Shown in pieces: positions 35,666 to 44,434 of a DNA stretch of 64,000 nt. The notes beneath the pieces were generated by a model that had not been told where the DNA came from, did no database searches, and saw only the letters and a program-made list of their open reading frames with translations. Position 1 is the stretch's first letter, and each line of letters starts with the position of its first letter. A program made the position numbers and the translations under genes. The DNA comes from Anaerolineales bacterium (GTDB lineage Bacteria > Chloroflexota > Anaerolineae > Anaerolineales > Villigracilaceae), in contig JACZJC010000021.1 in assembly GCA_014860745.1 (NCBI GenBank), forward strand, positions 45,396 to 109,395, written 5' to 3'.

Positions 35666-36955
35666 TTGCTTCTGGCGGCATTTAATTTAAAAAATGTGAT
35701 GTCCGCCAGCGCCAGTGAAAATGTGTCCATGCCAAAATCGGACTTGTATGCGGAGGATACGAATACGCCAACCCCGTCGGTCACGCCCACTCCCACCCTG
35801 ACAGGCACGCTGACCTCCAGCCGATATATTATTTTGGATTATGTAGGCGTGCAATACCCGAACGGCACCAGCGGGATTACTGTGACGCAAAATAATACAT
35901 GCGAACCCACATCCCAGGGCGGCTTGCACTGCAACTTTACAGGCTCCGGCTCCACATGGAAATCCCTGCGGGGCGTAAAACCCTATGCCCGTTTTCACTG
36001 GTCGGATACTGCCAATGCCAGGACCGTCTATAGATACCAAATTGCAACCATTTCACATACCAATACGTTCCACTATGGGAACCTTGTGCCGATGGAGTTC
36101 TTTGGGTATGGGCTGTCAGACGGCTATCATGAATGGAGCGGTATTGGCAGTTATGCGAATTGCAGCCCGTATTATTGCGATCTCAGCGCCACGTTTTATA
36201 TGCTTGGCGGATATGGGACGTACACCTGGTCTGTGGACACATATGTTGCGCCGGTTGCGATAGATATATATGCCCCCACGGTGACTCCGACTTCAACTGC
36301 TACCGCCACTCCAACGCGGACAGTGACGCCATCACAGACGCCTACAAATACGCCATCTCCTACACCTACGCCACAAGATCGATGGTATACAGGAAATGAT
36401 AGACAGGGAGCCTACGGCGTAAAAGCTGAGATTTCAGCTCCATGCCAACCACTAAACCTTGAAAGTATTCCGACTAGCGGTGAGTCAAGTTGGGTTTCAA
36501 TACCGAGGGTTTCCGAGAGATGGATGCAAGCCGGATGGCGATACTATTGGTTTTATCCAACTGGTGGAGTAAGGCCTTATGTTGAATGGAAAACAGCAAA
36601 TCCCCCGGCAGGTGAGAATGGATATTATATTCAAGAGTATCGAGATGATTTGCAAACTTGGGGAACATTTGAAACTTATTCTGTTTTCTCGACTGGGGGA
36701 ACTTGGTGGTGCGGGCAATATTCTACTTTTCCAATGTACTGTTCTGATATTGGGACGCTACCACCCAAATCGGTTTTTGCACATTCTGAGGTTCATGCAA
36801 GTCCATTAAACGAACTTAATACTATTTTCAAGAATGTTCAATACATGGATTCAACAGGAAATTGGAATTTGTTTGATGAGGCAAGGTGGGTGATGGAAGC
36901 TCCTTATAGTGTTGATCAATGGTTCCTTTTTGAATTCCGAAATTACGGACCGTAG
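35666..36955 (+). CDS. Secreted Thr-Pro linker protein with a different C-terminal domain (copy B)
   Basis: Paralogue in layout of the protein at 30656: signal peptide, TP linker, beta-rich domain ending AIDIYAPT, TP linker (about 205-245), then an unrelated C-terminal domain (WYTGNDRQGAYGVKAEIS to the end) with several Trp/Tyr and a possible beta-sandwich fold; no protease motif. The coordinates use a TTG at 35666, but this cuts the signal peptide. The frame is open upstream, and GGAGGG (35601-35606) precedes ATA-ATA at 35609-35614 exactly where copy A has ATG-ATG. The true start is therefore uncertain and may be lost. The C-terminal coding part is AT-richer than the N-terminal part. Confidence 0.65.
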   Translation: MLLAAFNLKNVMSASASENVSMPKSDLYAEDTNTPTPSVTPTPTLTGTLTSSRYIILDYVGVQYPNGTSGITVTQNNTCEPTSQGGLHCNFTGSGSTWKSLRGVKPYARFHWSDTANARTVYRYQIATISHTNTFHYGNLVPMEFFGYGLSDGYHEWSGIGSYANCSPYYCDLSATFYMLGGYGTYTWSVDTYVAPVAIDIYAPTVTPTSTATATPTRTVTPSQTPTNTPSPTPTPQDRWYTGNDRQGAYGVKAEISAPCQPLNLESIPTSGESSWVSIPRVSERWMQAGWRYYWFYPTGGVRPYVEWKTANPPAGENGYYIQEYRDDLQTWGTFETYSVFSTGGTWWCGQYSTFPMYCSDIGTLPPKSVFAHSEVHASPLNELNTIFKNVQYMDSTGNWNLFDEARWVMEAPYSVDQWFLFEFRNYGP

Positions 36956-36969
36956 AATGAGGTGTAAAA

Positions 36970-37755
36970 ATGAAATCTAAATTGATAATAAGACTGCTTG
37001 TAGCAATTGTCAGCCTTGGCGTAGCGGTTGGAGTATATTGGAAAGTTAATGCTCAGGAAGAGGTGATAAATTTCTTGTATGGTGAATTCGAGCAAAAGAA
37101 TATTCCAGTTACTGAAATTACCATACTTGAGAGAACCCCATTAAGTATTCAAATCATGATTCGAGCAAGAAACCCATGGACAACAGCAGAAGATATACAT
37201 GCTATGAGTTTAGTGGATCGTGAAATTCAGTTCTTTGCTGCTCGAGAAGGTTATAAAATAGACTCGTACACGAAAATCCTTATTGGAAGCGATGGCAAAC
37301 AACTCGAAATTACAACTCAAAAGACAGATCCAGAAAGAACTCCCCAGCTAAATTTTTCTCATGCTGTTCTGCCTGATAAAGCTGTTCAGAATAATGTTGT
37401 AAAAGAGATTTCCAAAATGGCAAACACTTTTTCGGTTGGAGACGTGACTTTCGATATTAGCATATCGTCAGACGAAGGGCTCCAAACATTAACTGTCAAT
37501 GCAATGGCGGAATCCTTAGATCAAGCGAACAAGATTTCTTTTTTCTTGTGGGCATTACCCGACACATCATTAATTGGGGATATTAATTCGCAGGGTGCAC
37601 GAATAATATTCTATAAGGCAAAATTAATAGATGAAAATAATGAATTGTTATTCGATTACGTAATGGACTTGGAGATGGGTTCTGGTGGCTGGAATATAGA
37701 TGATAGATTGCAAAATCCAAGTGGGGACGGTCCACCACCACAGTCTGAACCATAA
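36970..37755 (+). CDS. Membrane-anchored protein of unknown function (copy B partner)
   Basis: 261 residues: a short basic start (MKSKLIIR), one membrane segment (LLVAIVSLGVAVGVYW), then an extracytoplasmic region with alternating hydrophobic pattern and no motif I recognise. It occupies the same place as 31979 in copy A but is not evidently the same family. It starts 14 bases after the secreted protein stop and ends before a hairpin. Codon use is AT-rich like the 3' half of its neighbour. A cognate partner or inhibitor of the secreted protein is conceivable; inference only. Confidence 0.55.
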   Translation: MKSKLIIRLLVAIVSLGVAVGVYWKVNAQEEVINFLYGEFEQKNIPVTEITILERTPLSIQIMIRARNPWTTAEDIHAMSLVDREIQFFAAREGYKIDSYTKILIGSDGKQLEITTQKTDPERTPQLNFSHAVLPDKAVQNNVVKEISKMANTFSVGDVTFDISISSDEGLQTLTVNAMAESLDQANKISFFLWALPDTSLIGDINSQGARIIFYKAKLIDENNELLFDYVMDLEMGSGGWNIDDRLQNPSGDGPPPQSEP

Positions 37756-37781
37756 AAAATTAGCATGTAGGTTTATTGTTG

Positions 37782-37816
37782 ATAAACCACGTAACGAAAT
37801 AGGTTGCGTGGTTTAT
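37782..37816 (+). terminator. Hairpin after copy B
   Basis: ATAAACCACG (37782-37791) pairs with CGTGGTTTAT (37807-37816), with AAC/GTT extending the stem. No long T-run follows, so termination strength is unclear. It is the positional counterpart of the terminator at 32772. Confidence 0.6.
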
Positions 37817-37831
37817 GCATTTAATCCTCAC

Positions 37832-37859
37832 TTGACCATCCACCGAACGGGGTTATAAT
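37832..37859 (+). promoter_or_regulatory. Promoter of the winged-helix regulator gene
   Basis: TTGACC (37832-37837), 16 bases, TATAAT (37854-37859). The -10 hexamer runs into the palindromic operator, which fits autorepression. Confidence 0.7.
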
Positions 37860-37873
37860 TCAGTGACTGAATT
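37857..37873. promoter_or_regulatory. Palindromic operator, copy B
   Basis: AATTCAGTGACTGAATT, identical to 32851-32867, overlaps the end of the -10 element and lies 17 bases before the ATG at 37891. It is the likely operator for the regulator encoded directly downstream. Confidence 0.75.
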
Positions 37874-37890
37874 TTGAATTGAATTTACCC

Positions 37891-38361
37891 ATGGAATCAA
37901 CAAACGACGAACTCCGCGAACTTTCCCTGCTCGAACAGATCGAGAGCGACCCTGATGTGAACCAGTCCACGCTTGCCACGCAATTGGGTGTGGCAGTTGG
38001 AACGGTCAATTGGCATTTAAAGCGGCTCATTGCCAAAGGCGCGGTCAAGGTCTCGCGCGCCGAGCGCAAGAAACTGCGTTACATCATCACTCCCGAAGGC
38101 ATTGCCCTGCGCGCCCGCCTTGCTGTCGATTATGTCGAGCGTTCCTTTTCGGTTTACCGCCGCACCCGCCAGCGCGTGAAGGATCACGTTACCAAGATCC
38201 GCCATGCGGGCTTTGACCGCGTGCGCATCGTCGGCTCCGGCGATGTGGCGGATATTTGCAAACTCACCTGCATGGAACAGGGCATTTCTGTTGTGACTGA
38301 TAAAACTGCTCCCGCTTTAATTTTGGATGGATACAAAATCAGATTGGAAGGTCTCGAATGA
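37891..38361 (+). CDS. Winged-helix transcriptional regulator (MarR/Lrp-like, EPS-locus type)
   Basis: About 156 residues from the ATG at 37891, the codon matched by the truncated copy at 32878; an in-frame TTG at 37879 is less likely. The N-terminal winged helix reads LLEQIESDPDVNQSTLATQLGVAVGTVNWHLKRLIAKGAVKV, then a basic wing (RAERKKLRYIITPEG). The C-terminal 80 residues hold a coiled stretch and a Rossmann-like VRIVGSGDVADI strand that could bind a small ligand or sugar nucleotide. It overlaps the next SDR start (ATGA, 38358-38361). Autoregulation through the palindrome is inferred. Confidence 0.82.
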   Translation: MESTNDELRELSLLEQIESDPDVNQSTLATQLGVAVGTVNWHLKRLIAKGAVKVSRAERKKLRYIITPEGIALRARLAVDYVERSFSVYRRTRQRVKDHVTKIRHAGFDRVRIVGSGDVADICKLTCMEQGISVVTDKTAPALILDGYKIRLEGLE

Positions 38362-39368
38362 CGGATCGCCACGTGTTGATCACAGGCGGCGCGGGATATA
38401 TCGGTTCCATCCTGACCTCGGAACTGCTCCGCCAAAATTACAGGGTCACCGTCCTGGACAGTCTCCTGTTCGGCGGCGAGAGCATTGTCCCGTTTCTGAA
38501 TCATCCGAATTTCCATTTTATTAAAACCGATGTTACAGAACCCCGCGTCGTACGGGATGCGGTCAAACGCGGCTGGCCAGTTCCGAATGCGGTTGTCCAT
38601 TTGGCGGGTATTGTCGGCTTCCCGGCCTGCCAGGCAGTGGGGAAGCAGGTGGCCTGGAAGTACAATGTCGAGGCGACGAAACTGGTCTTCGACCAGTCAG
38701 CAGATTTGGGTGTGGAACGATTCGTCTTCGCATCCACATATAGCAATTACGGCCTGTCCGAAAACGGCAAGCCAGTTACGGAAGAGACTTCCTTAAATCC
38801 ACAATCGTTGTATGCCGAGACAAAGATCGCTTCGGAGGAATTTTTGCTTTCGCAAAAAGACTCAGTTTGCGTTCCGCTGTTATTCCGCTTTGCCACATTG
38901 TACGGAATTTCCCCGCGCACACGTTTTGACCTCATCGTGAATCAATTCGTGCTCGAAGCATTTACCAAACGCGAACTCATCATCTATCAACGCGGCTATT
39001 CGCGCTCGTTCGTGCACATCCGCGATGTGGTGCGCGGCGTCATCATGGGGCTGGAAGCGGAAAAGGAAAAGATCCGCGGGCAGGTTTTCAATTTGGGAAC
39101 CGAGAACGGAAATTATTCCAAAAACGATATTGTGAATTTCATCTTGAAACGCATGCCCGAGACCGTGGTGCAATACAAGGATTTAACTTTCGGCGGCGAC
39201 ATGCGCGACATTACCGTGTCTTTCGAAAAGATCAAGCATGTGCTCGGTTTCAATACGACCCTGGATGTGGATGATGGCGTGCGCGAGGTGTTGTTTGCAT
39301 TGAAGTCTGGTTTGATTCGCAACCCTGCGGATGACCGTTATCGGAACGCGCAGTTTATTGTGCAATAA
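38358..39368 (+). CDS. NAD-dependent epimerase/dehydratase (extended SDR)
   Basis: 336 residues. LITGGAGYIGS (7-17) binds the cofactor, ASTYSNYG and YAETK give the Ser/Tyr/Lys triad, and FRFATLYGISPRTRFD follows. It belongs to the large group of NDP-sugar epimerases/dehydratases. It is translationally coupled to the regulator gene, so the regulator may control this sugar pathway as well as itself. The 109-bp palindromic repeat follows. Confidence 0.82.
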   Translation: MTDRHVLITGGAGYIGSILTSELLRQNYRVTVLDSLLFGGESIVPFLNHPNFHFIKTDVTEPRVVRDAVKRGWPVPNAVVHLAGIVGFPACQAVGKQVAWKYNVEATKLVFDQSADLGVERFVFASTYSNYGLSENGKPVTEETSLNPQSLYAETKIASEEFLLSQKDSVCVPLLFRFATLYGISPRTRFDLIVNQFVLEAFTKRELIIYQRGYSRSFVHIRDVVRGVIMGLEAEKEKIRGQVFNLGTENGNYSKNDIVNFILKRMPETVVQYKDLTFGGDMRDITVSFEKIKHVLGFNTTLDVDDGVREVLFALKSGLIRNPADDRYRNAQFIVQ

Positions 39369-39373
39369 ATTAT

Positions 39374-39482
39374 GTCATTGCGAGGGCGGTGTTCTTCCGC
39401 CCGAAGCAATCTGTACTTTGATTTGGGATTGCTTACCACTTCGTGGCACACGTCGGTGGGCTAAAGTCCTCCTCGCAATGAC
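39374..39482. repeat. MITE-like palindromic repeat, family A, copy 1
   Basis: GTCATTGCGAGG (39374-39385) and CCTCGCAATGAC (39471-39482) are perfect 12-bp inverted ends. An internal GAAGCAATC / GGGATTGCTT pair repeats the family core. It fills the gap between two SDR genes. Confidence 0.88.
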
Positions 39483-39500
39483 GTACTACAAGGAGAAAAC

Positions 39501-40472
39501 ATGGCAGAAAATTTTTGGCAAAATAAAAAAGTGATCGTCACCGGCGGAGCAGGATTCCTCGGCTCCTTCGTCATTGAAAAATTGAAACAACGCGGCGCGA
39601 CCGATATTTACATTCCGCGCATCGAGAACTATAACCTCGTCGACCCGAACGACATTAAACGTTTGTACGCAGAAACACTTCAAGGGGTTGATCCGAAGAA
39701 CGTGGTTGTCATTCATCTGGCTGCGAACGTAGGCGGCATCGGCGCGAACCGCGAACATCCCGCCGACTTTTTCTACGACAACTTGATGATGGGCGTCGAG
39801 ATGATGCACCAGGGATACAAGAATGGCATCGGCAAATTCGTTGCAATCGGAACCGTTTGTGCCTATCCAAAATTTACGCCTGTCCCATTCAAGGAAGATG
39901 ACCTATGGATCGGTTATCCCGAAGAGACCAATGCCCCCTATGGTCTTGCCAAGAAGATGATGCTCGTGCAGGCGCAGGCGTATCGCGCGCAATATGGCTT
40001 CAATGCCATTTTCCTTTTACCTGTTAATTTATACGGTCCGCGTGACAATTTTAATTTGGAAACATCACATGTCATCCCTGCGTTGATTCGCAAGGCAGTG
40101 GAAGCGGGCGAGCATGGCGACAAGGAATTACAAGTATGGGGTGACGGCTCTCCCACACGTGAATTCCTGTATGTGGAGGATGCTGCGGATGGCATCGTGG
40201 CTGCCGCTGAAAAATATAACGGTGACCTGCCCGTCAACCTTGGGTCTGGGTATGAGATCTCGATCAAGGATTTAACTGAAATGATCGTGAAAATGACAGG
40301 TTTTCAAGGGAGCCTTGTCTGGCAAACCGATAAACCAAATGGTCAGCCCCGCCGCGGATTGGACGTCTCCCGCGCGAAGGAATTATTCGGCTGGGGCGCA
40401 CAGGTTTCCTTTGAGGAAGGCATGAAGCGCACGATCGAGTGGTTCAAGGCAAATAGAGACAAAATAAAATAG
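39501..40472 (+). CDS. GDP-L-fucose synthase-like SDR
   Basis: 323 residues. [12 protein letters not shown] is the NAD(P) loop. [37 protein letters not shown] matches the characteristic CIYPK ... EDD ... E.TN.PY..AK block of GDP-fucose synthases (epimerase-reductases). NLYGPRDNF and a C-terminal [11 protein letters not shown] are as expected for the family. AAGGAG precedes the ATG. No GDP-mannose dehydratase is present in the window, so the exact substrate remains open. Confidence 0.78.
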   Translation: MAENFWQNKKVIVTGGAGFLGSFVIEKLKQRGATDIYIPRIENYNLVDPNDIKRLYAETLQGVDPKNVVVIHLAANVGGIGANREHPADFFYDNLMMGVEMMHQGYKNGIGKFVAIGTVCAYPKFTPVPFKEDDLWIGYPEETNAPYGLAKKMMLVQAQAYRAQYGFNAIFLLPVNLYGPRDNFNLETSHVIPALIRKAVEAGEHGDKELQVWGDGSPTREFLYVEDAADGIVAAAEKYNGDLPVNLGSGYEISIKDLTEMIVKMTGFQGSLVWQTDKPNGQPRRGLDVSRAKELFGWGAQVSFEEGMKRTIEWFKANRDKIK

Positions 40473-40479
40473 GTCGAAC

Positions 40480-40529
40480 GTCAAAAGTCAAAGGTCTGAT
40501 ATAAGGACCTTTGACCTTCGACTTTTGAC
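40480..40529. repeat. Long imperfect palindrome before wzm
   Basis: GTCAAAAGTCAAAGGTC (40480-40496) faces GACCTTTGAC (40506-40515) and GACTTTTGAC (40520-40529), a near-perfect arm interrupted by a short insert. It fills the gap between the fucose-synthase-like gene and the transporter permease gene. Confidence 0.75.
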
Positions 40530-40539
40530 AGAGCAAAAA

Positions 40540-41394
40540 ATGACACAAATTTCCAAAGTTCCTGCCCACGAACCCACCACCGTTTACATCAAGCCATCCA
40601 AAGGCCTGGCCGCATTAAACCTGCGCGACCTTTGGATCTACCGTGAATTGATCTTTTTCATGGTCTGGCGGGATGTGAAAGTTAAATACAAGCAAACCCT
40701 GTTAGGCATGGCCTGGGCGGTCATCCAGCCAGTAATGACCATGCTGGTGTTCACCTTCCTGTTTGATCGTGTGGCAAAACTGCCGACAGAAGGTGTTCCC
40801 TATCCTATTTTCTCGTTCACAGCGCTGCTCCCGTGGGGCTTGTTTGTAGTCGCCCTTAATCAGGGAAGCCGTTCGCTCGTGGCACATAACAATATGGTGA
40901 CGAAGATATACTTCCCGCGCCTCATCCTGCCCATGTCTTCCGTCTTTGCAGGCTTGGTGGATTTCGCAATCGCATTCGTCATTTTGATTGTATTGATGTT
41001 CTATTATCAAGTAGCCCCTGCCTGGAATTTGCTGTGGACGCTTCCGCTCTTCCTTTTATTGGCAATCATCACCGCGCTGGGTGTGGCGCTTTGGCTTTCA
41101 GCGATTAACGTCCAGTATCGTGACGTAAACCAGGCTCTCCCGTTTCTGACTCAGTTTTGGCTGTTTGCCACGCCCGTGGCATATTCCGCCTCTGTAATCT
41201 CCGAAAAATGGCAGGTTCTATATTTTCTGAATCCGATGGCAGGTGTGGTAAATGGCTTCCGCTGGGCATTGCTCGGCATTGGCAACGGACCTGATATCAC
41301 GCTTTGGGTTTCGACGGGCATCTCAATTTTGATTTTCATTTCTGGTCTTTTCTACTTCCGTAGTATGGAAAGAACCTTTGCGGATACGATTTAA
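40540..41394 (+). CDS. wzm: ABC-2 type polysaccharide export permease (Wzm)
   Basis: About 284 residues from the ATG at 40540; a TTG at 40525 lies inside the palindrome. RDLWIYRELIFFMVWRDVKVKYKQTLLGMAW is the cytoplasmic N-terminal signature of Wzm/TagG/RfbA permeases. Six hydrophobic segments follow (for example MTMLVFTFLFDRV and LLAIITALGVALWL), then YFLNPMAGVVNGFRWALLG. It pairs with the Wzt gene that begins within its stop. Together they export a lipid-linked glycan across the cytoplasmic membrane. Confidence 0.92.
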   Translation: MTQISKVPAHEPTTVYIKPSKGLAALNLRDLWIYRELIFFMVWRDVKVKYKQTLLGMAWAVIQPVMTMLVFTFLFDRVAKLPTEGVPYPIFSFTALLPWGLFVVALNQGSRSLVAHNNMVTKIYFPRLILPMSSVFAGLVDFAIAFVILIVLMFYYQVAPAWNLLWTLPLFLLLAIITALGVALWLSAINVQYRDVNQALPFLTQFWLFATPVAYSASVISEKWQVLYFLNPMAGVVNGFRWALLGIGNGPDITLWVSTGISILIFISGLFYFRSMERTFADTI

Positions 41395-42686
41395 TGGCTA
41401 CTGCAATTTCGGTAAAAAACCTCGGTAAACAATACAAGATCGGCGCGGCGGAGACCAAGTTCCGCTACAACATGCTGCGCGATGTGATCGTGGACACCGT
41501 CTCCGCGCCTATTCGTCTGGCGAAAGCGATGATCGGAAAATCCGACCGGCGCACGAACCAGAATTATGTCTGGGCGTTGAAGGATGTCTCGTTTGATCTC
41601 GAAGAAGGCAAAGTCCTCGGCATTGTGGGGCGCAACGGCGCGGGCAAAAGCACCCTGCTCAAGATCCTCTCCCGTGTCACCGAACCAACCGTTGGCACCG
41701 TCTCCGTGCGCGGGCGTGTCGGCTCCCTGCTCGAAGTGGGCACAGGCTTTCACCCAGAATTGACTGGACGCGAAAATATTTACATGAACGGCGCAATTCT
41801 TGGGATGCGGCGCGCTGAAATCGATTCGAAATTCGATGAGATCGTTGATTTCTCTGAAGTCACACAATACATAGATACGCCCGTCAAACGCTATTCATCA
41901 GGCATGTATCTTCGCCTTGCATTTGCAGTTGCCGCACATCTCGAACCTGAGATCCTCGTTGTGGATGAAGTGCTCGCGGTGGGGGATGCGGAATTCCAAA
42001 AGAAATGTCTCGGCAAAATGGGTGACGTGGCACAACAAGGCCGCACGGTTTTATTCGTCAGCCATAACATGTCAGCCATTTTGCGATTGACCCAGGAAGC
42101 GATTGTCTTGAACAAAGGTCAAATGCTCTTGCGTGCTCCCACGCAGGAAGCTGTTGACTTTTATCTTTCCTCAGGGCAGGCGCAGGCGGGTCAGCGGGAT
42201 TGGGAGGTGGAGGATGTCCCAGCGGCGAGTGCGCCGTTTAGGCCGATCAGCTTGAGGATTAAAAATCGAAGCGGGAAGGTTGTCGATACGGTCCGCTCCA
42301 CCGAATCAGTCATTGTTGAATTTGAATATCAGCTGGATGCGCCCGTCACCGGCCTGCGGGTTGGTTTTTATCTCAGCACCATGCGCGGCGAATACGTGCT
42401 TACTTCGTTCGATACCGATGCGCCGAATCTTTTCGAGAAATTTGATTCGCGGCAGGCTGGGCGATTCATCAGCCGCGCAGAAATCCCCGCCGATATTTTC
42501 AACGAAGGCCGTTACACGATTGGTGTGAATGCCAGTTCGTTCGGCGTGCGCCGTTATTTCATGGACGAGAATGCAATTGCATTCAATGTGGATATTTCCG
42601 GCGCGCCCGGCACGCATTGGCCTGAACCGCGCGTGGGGCCTGTGCGTCCACGTTTGAATTGGAAGATCGAGAAAATTGATAATTAG
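41394..42686 (+). CDS. wzt: Polysaccharide ABC transporter ATP-binding protein (Wzt)
   Basis: 430 residues. The ATPase domain has Walker A GRNGAGKST (79-87), signature YSSGM (167-171), Walker B ILVVDEV (187-193) and switch His224. The C-terminal 160 residues form a beta-sandwich of the Wzt carbohydrate-binding type (RPISLRIKNRSGKVVDTV ... FNVDISG). That extension usually recognises the chain terminus, which in known systems is often methylated, consistent with the several methyltransferases here. It overlaps wzm by one base. Confidence 0.92.
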   Translation: MATAISVKNLGKQYKIGAAETKFRYNMLRDVIVDTVSAPIRLAKAMIGKSDRRTNQNYVWALKDVSFDLEEGKVLGIVGRNGAGKSTLLKILSRVTEPTVGTVSVRGRVGSLLEVGTGFHPELTGRENIYMNGAILGMRRAEIDSKFDEIVDFSEVTQYIDTPVKRYSSGMYLRLAFAVAAHLEPEILVVDEVLAVGDAEFQKKCLGKMGDVAQQGRTVLFVSHNMSAILRLTQEAIVLNKGQMLLRAPTQEAVDFYLSSGQAQAGQRDWEVEDVPAASAPFRPISLRIKNRSGKVVDTVRSTESVIVEFEYQLDAPVTGLRVGFYLSTMRGEYVLTSFDTDAPNLFEKFDSRQAGRFISRAEIPADIFNEGRYTIGVNASSFGVRRYFMDENAIAFNVDISGAPGTHWPEPRVGPVRPRLNWKIEKIDN

Positions 42687-42729
42687 TAATTGGTAAGTAG
42701 TAATTACCAATCTCCAATTACCAATTACT
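42685..42729. repeat. Palindrome between wzt and the capsule-type transferase
   Basis: AGTAATTGGTAA (42685-42696) and TTACCAATTACT (42718-42729) form perfect 12-bp arms, with TAATTACCAA between them giving nested pairing. It covers the stop of wzt. Confidence 0.8.
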
Positions 42730-42732
42730 GAT

Positions 42733-44334
42733 ATGGCGAAAACAAACTCTCTCAAAGAATTCTTGGGCGACCTGCCTTTTACTGCCGAATTTGATTGGAT
42801 GCTTCGGTCCAGGAATCGCGCAAGAAAAGATCACTATAATCTATCGCGTTTGCAAAAGTCGCTGCCTGCGGCGCGCGCGGTCGTTGAACCGATTGCAAAG
42901 AAAGCAAAGCCTGGCAGGAAAGTTTTGTTCTTCGCCACACTTCACTATTGGATCGAGCAATCTGCATATCTCGGTTTGACTCTTGCGGGTCTTGGACATA
43001 AAGTCACATTGTTGACATTGCCTTATTCCGAATGGCACAAGGAAAAGGATAACTTCACACAGCGGCAGCGTATCCTTCACACACGCGACGCCCTTTCAGC
43101 ATTATCCCCATTAATTGAACACGCTTCGTTACTTGACCTTCGACCTGCGACCGTTCTTCCCGCCATTCTCCAAGCTGACATAAAAGAAATTTCCCTCTGG
43201 GACGCGCAATACACCCTGATGCGCGAAGAAGTGGACATGAACGACCCTTCCGACCGCGCGTTATATGACTTGCGAATCAAGCGCAACACATTTGCCGCTG
43301 AAGCTGCGTTTGAATATTTGCAATCCAACAGGCCTGATGTGGTGTTGATTCCAAACGGCTTGATTTTGGAAATGGGCATCGTCTTCCGCGTGGCGCGTTA
43401 TCTCGGTATTGATGCGGTCACCTACGAATTCAACGACCAGCGCGAACAGATCTGGCTGGCGCAGAATTCATCCATCATGCAGCAGGAGACGGATTATCTT
43501 GTCGATGTCCGCTGTTCATTGCCCGTCACCGATGAAATGTTCGAGCGGGTTGCCGACCTCGAAAATGCCCGCCGCGGCGCGCGTGTTTGGGGAAAATCAA
43601 AAAGGCTCTGGCAGTATGTTTCTTCGCAAGGCGCGGCAGAGACCCGCAAAATGCTAAACCTCGACGAACGCCCTGTCGTCATGCTCGCTGCAAATGTGCT
43701 TGGCGACAGCCTTACCCTTGGACGTGATATCTTCGCCGCTTCCATGACCGAATGGATCACCAAGACCGTCCAGTATTTTTCCAGACGAACCGACATGCAA
43801 CTGGTCATTCGCGTGCACCCCGGCGAGAAACTGGTGCCGCAGGCCAAGTCCATGGGGACGGTTGTCCGCGAAGCATTGACCGGGCTTCCCGGCAATATCC
43901 ATGTCATCGGCGCGGAGGATAAGATCAACACCTACGATCTGATCGAGATTGCCGATGTCGGGCTGGCGTACACCACCACCGTTGGCCTCGAAACCGCCAT
44001 GAACGGACGCCCCGTCATTTCCTGCGGACAGACCCACTACCGCGGGCGCGGCTTTACTCTCGATCCAAATTCCTGGGACGAATACTACGCAATCCTCGAA
44101 AAAGTTCTGGCGGATATCCCTGCCCACCAGTTGAATGAAAAGCAGATCGAATTCGCCTGGAATTATGCCTACCGTTTTTTCTTCGAGTATCCGCGTCCCT
44201 TCCCCTGGCGTCTCATGAATTTCTGGGATGATCTGGCGGTATGGCCATTGGAAAGAGTGCTGAGCGAAGAAGGTCTGGCACAATTTAAAGATACATTTGA
44301 TTTTTTGGTGAATGAACCGTTTACGTGGAAATGA
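42733..44334 (+). CDS. Capsule-synthesis-type GT-B-like transferase
   Basis: 533 residues. The N-terminal half opens with a Rossmann strand KVLFFATLHYWIEQSAYLGLTLAGLGHKVTLL. The C-terminal half has LVIRVHPGEKL, IADVGLAYTTTVGLETAMNGRPVISCG and HYRGRGFT, a combination seen in Capsule_synth (KpsC/KpsS-like) and CDP-glycerol transferase-like proteins. It follows the export transporter, so it may build the linker or terminal residue. Donor unknown. Its stop lies two bases before a family A repeat. Confidence 0.65.
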   Translation: MAKTNSLKEFLGDLPFTAEFDWMLRSRNRARKDHYNLSRLQKSLPAARAVVEPIAKKAKPGRKVLFFATLHYWIEQSAYLGLTLAGLGHKVTLLTLPYSEWHKEKDNFTQRQRILHTRDALSALSPLIEHASLLDLRPATVLPAILQADIKEISLWDAQYTLMREEVDMNDPSDRALYDLRIKRNTFAAEAAFEYLQSNRPDVVLIPNGLILEMGIVFRVARYLGIDAVTYEFNDQREQIWLAQNSSIMQQETDYLVDVRCSLPVTDEMFERVADLENARRGARVWGKSKRLWQYVSSQGAAETRKMLNLDERPVVMLAANVLGDSLTLGRDIFAASMTEWITKTVQYFSRRTDMQLVIRVHPGEKLVPQAKSMGTVVREALTGLPGNIHVIGAEDKINTYDLIEIADVGLAYTTTVGLETAMNGRPVISCGQTHYRGRGFTLDPNSWDEYYAILEKVLADIPAHQLNEKQIEFAWNYAYRFFFEYPRPFPWRLMNFWDDLAVWPLERVLSEEGLAQFKDTFDFLVNEPFTWK

Positions 44335-44335
44335 C

Positions 44336-44432
44336 ATGTCGTTGCGAGGAGGGTGTACTTCTCGACGAAGCAATCTCCTATCGAATCGGAGATTGCTTCG
44401 GGCAAAGAACAAGTGCGCCCTCGCAACGACAT
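44336..44432. repeat. MITE-like palindromic repeat, family A, copy 2
   Basis: ATGTCGTTGCGAGG (44336-44349) and CCTCGCAACGACAT (44419-44432) are perfect 14-bp inverted ends. The inner core CGAAGCAATCTCC / GGAGATTGCTTCG also pairs. The following methyltransferase start is three bases away. Confidence 0.9.
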
Positions 44433-44434
44433 AA

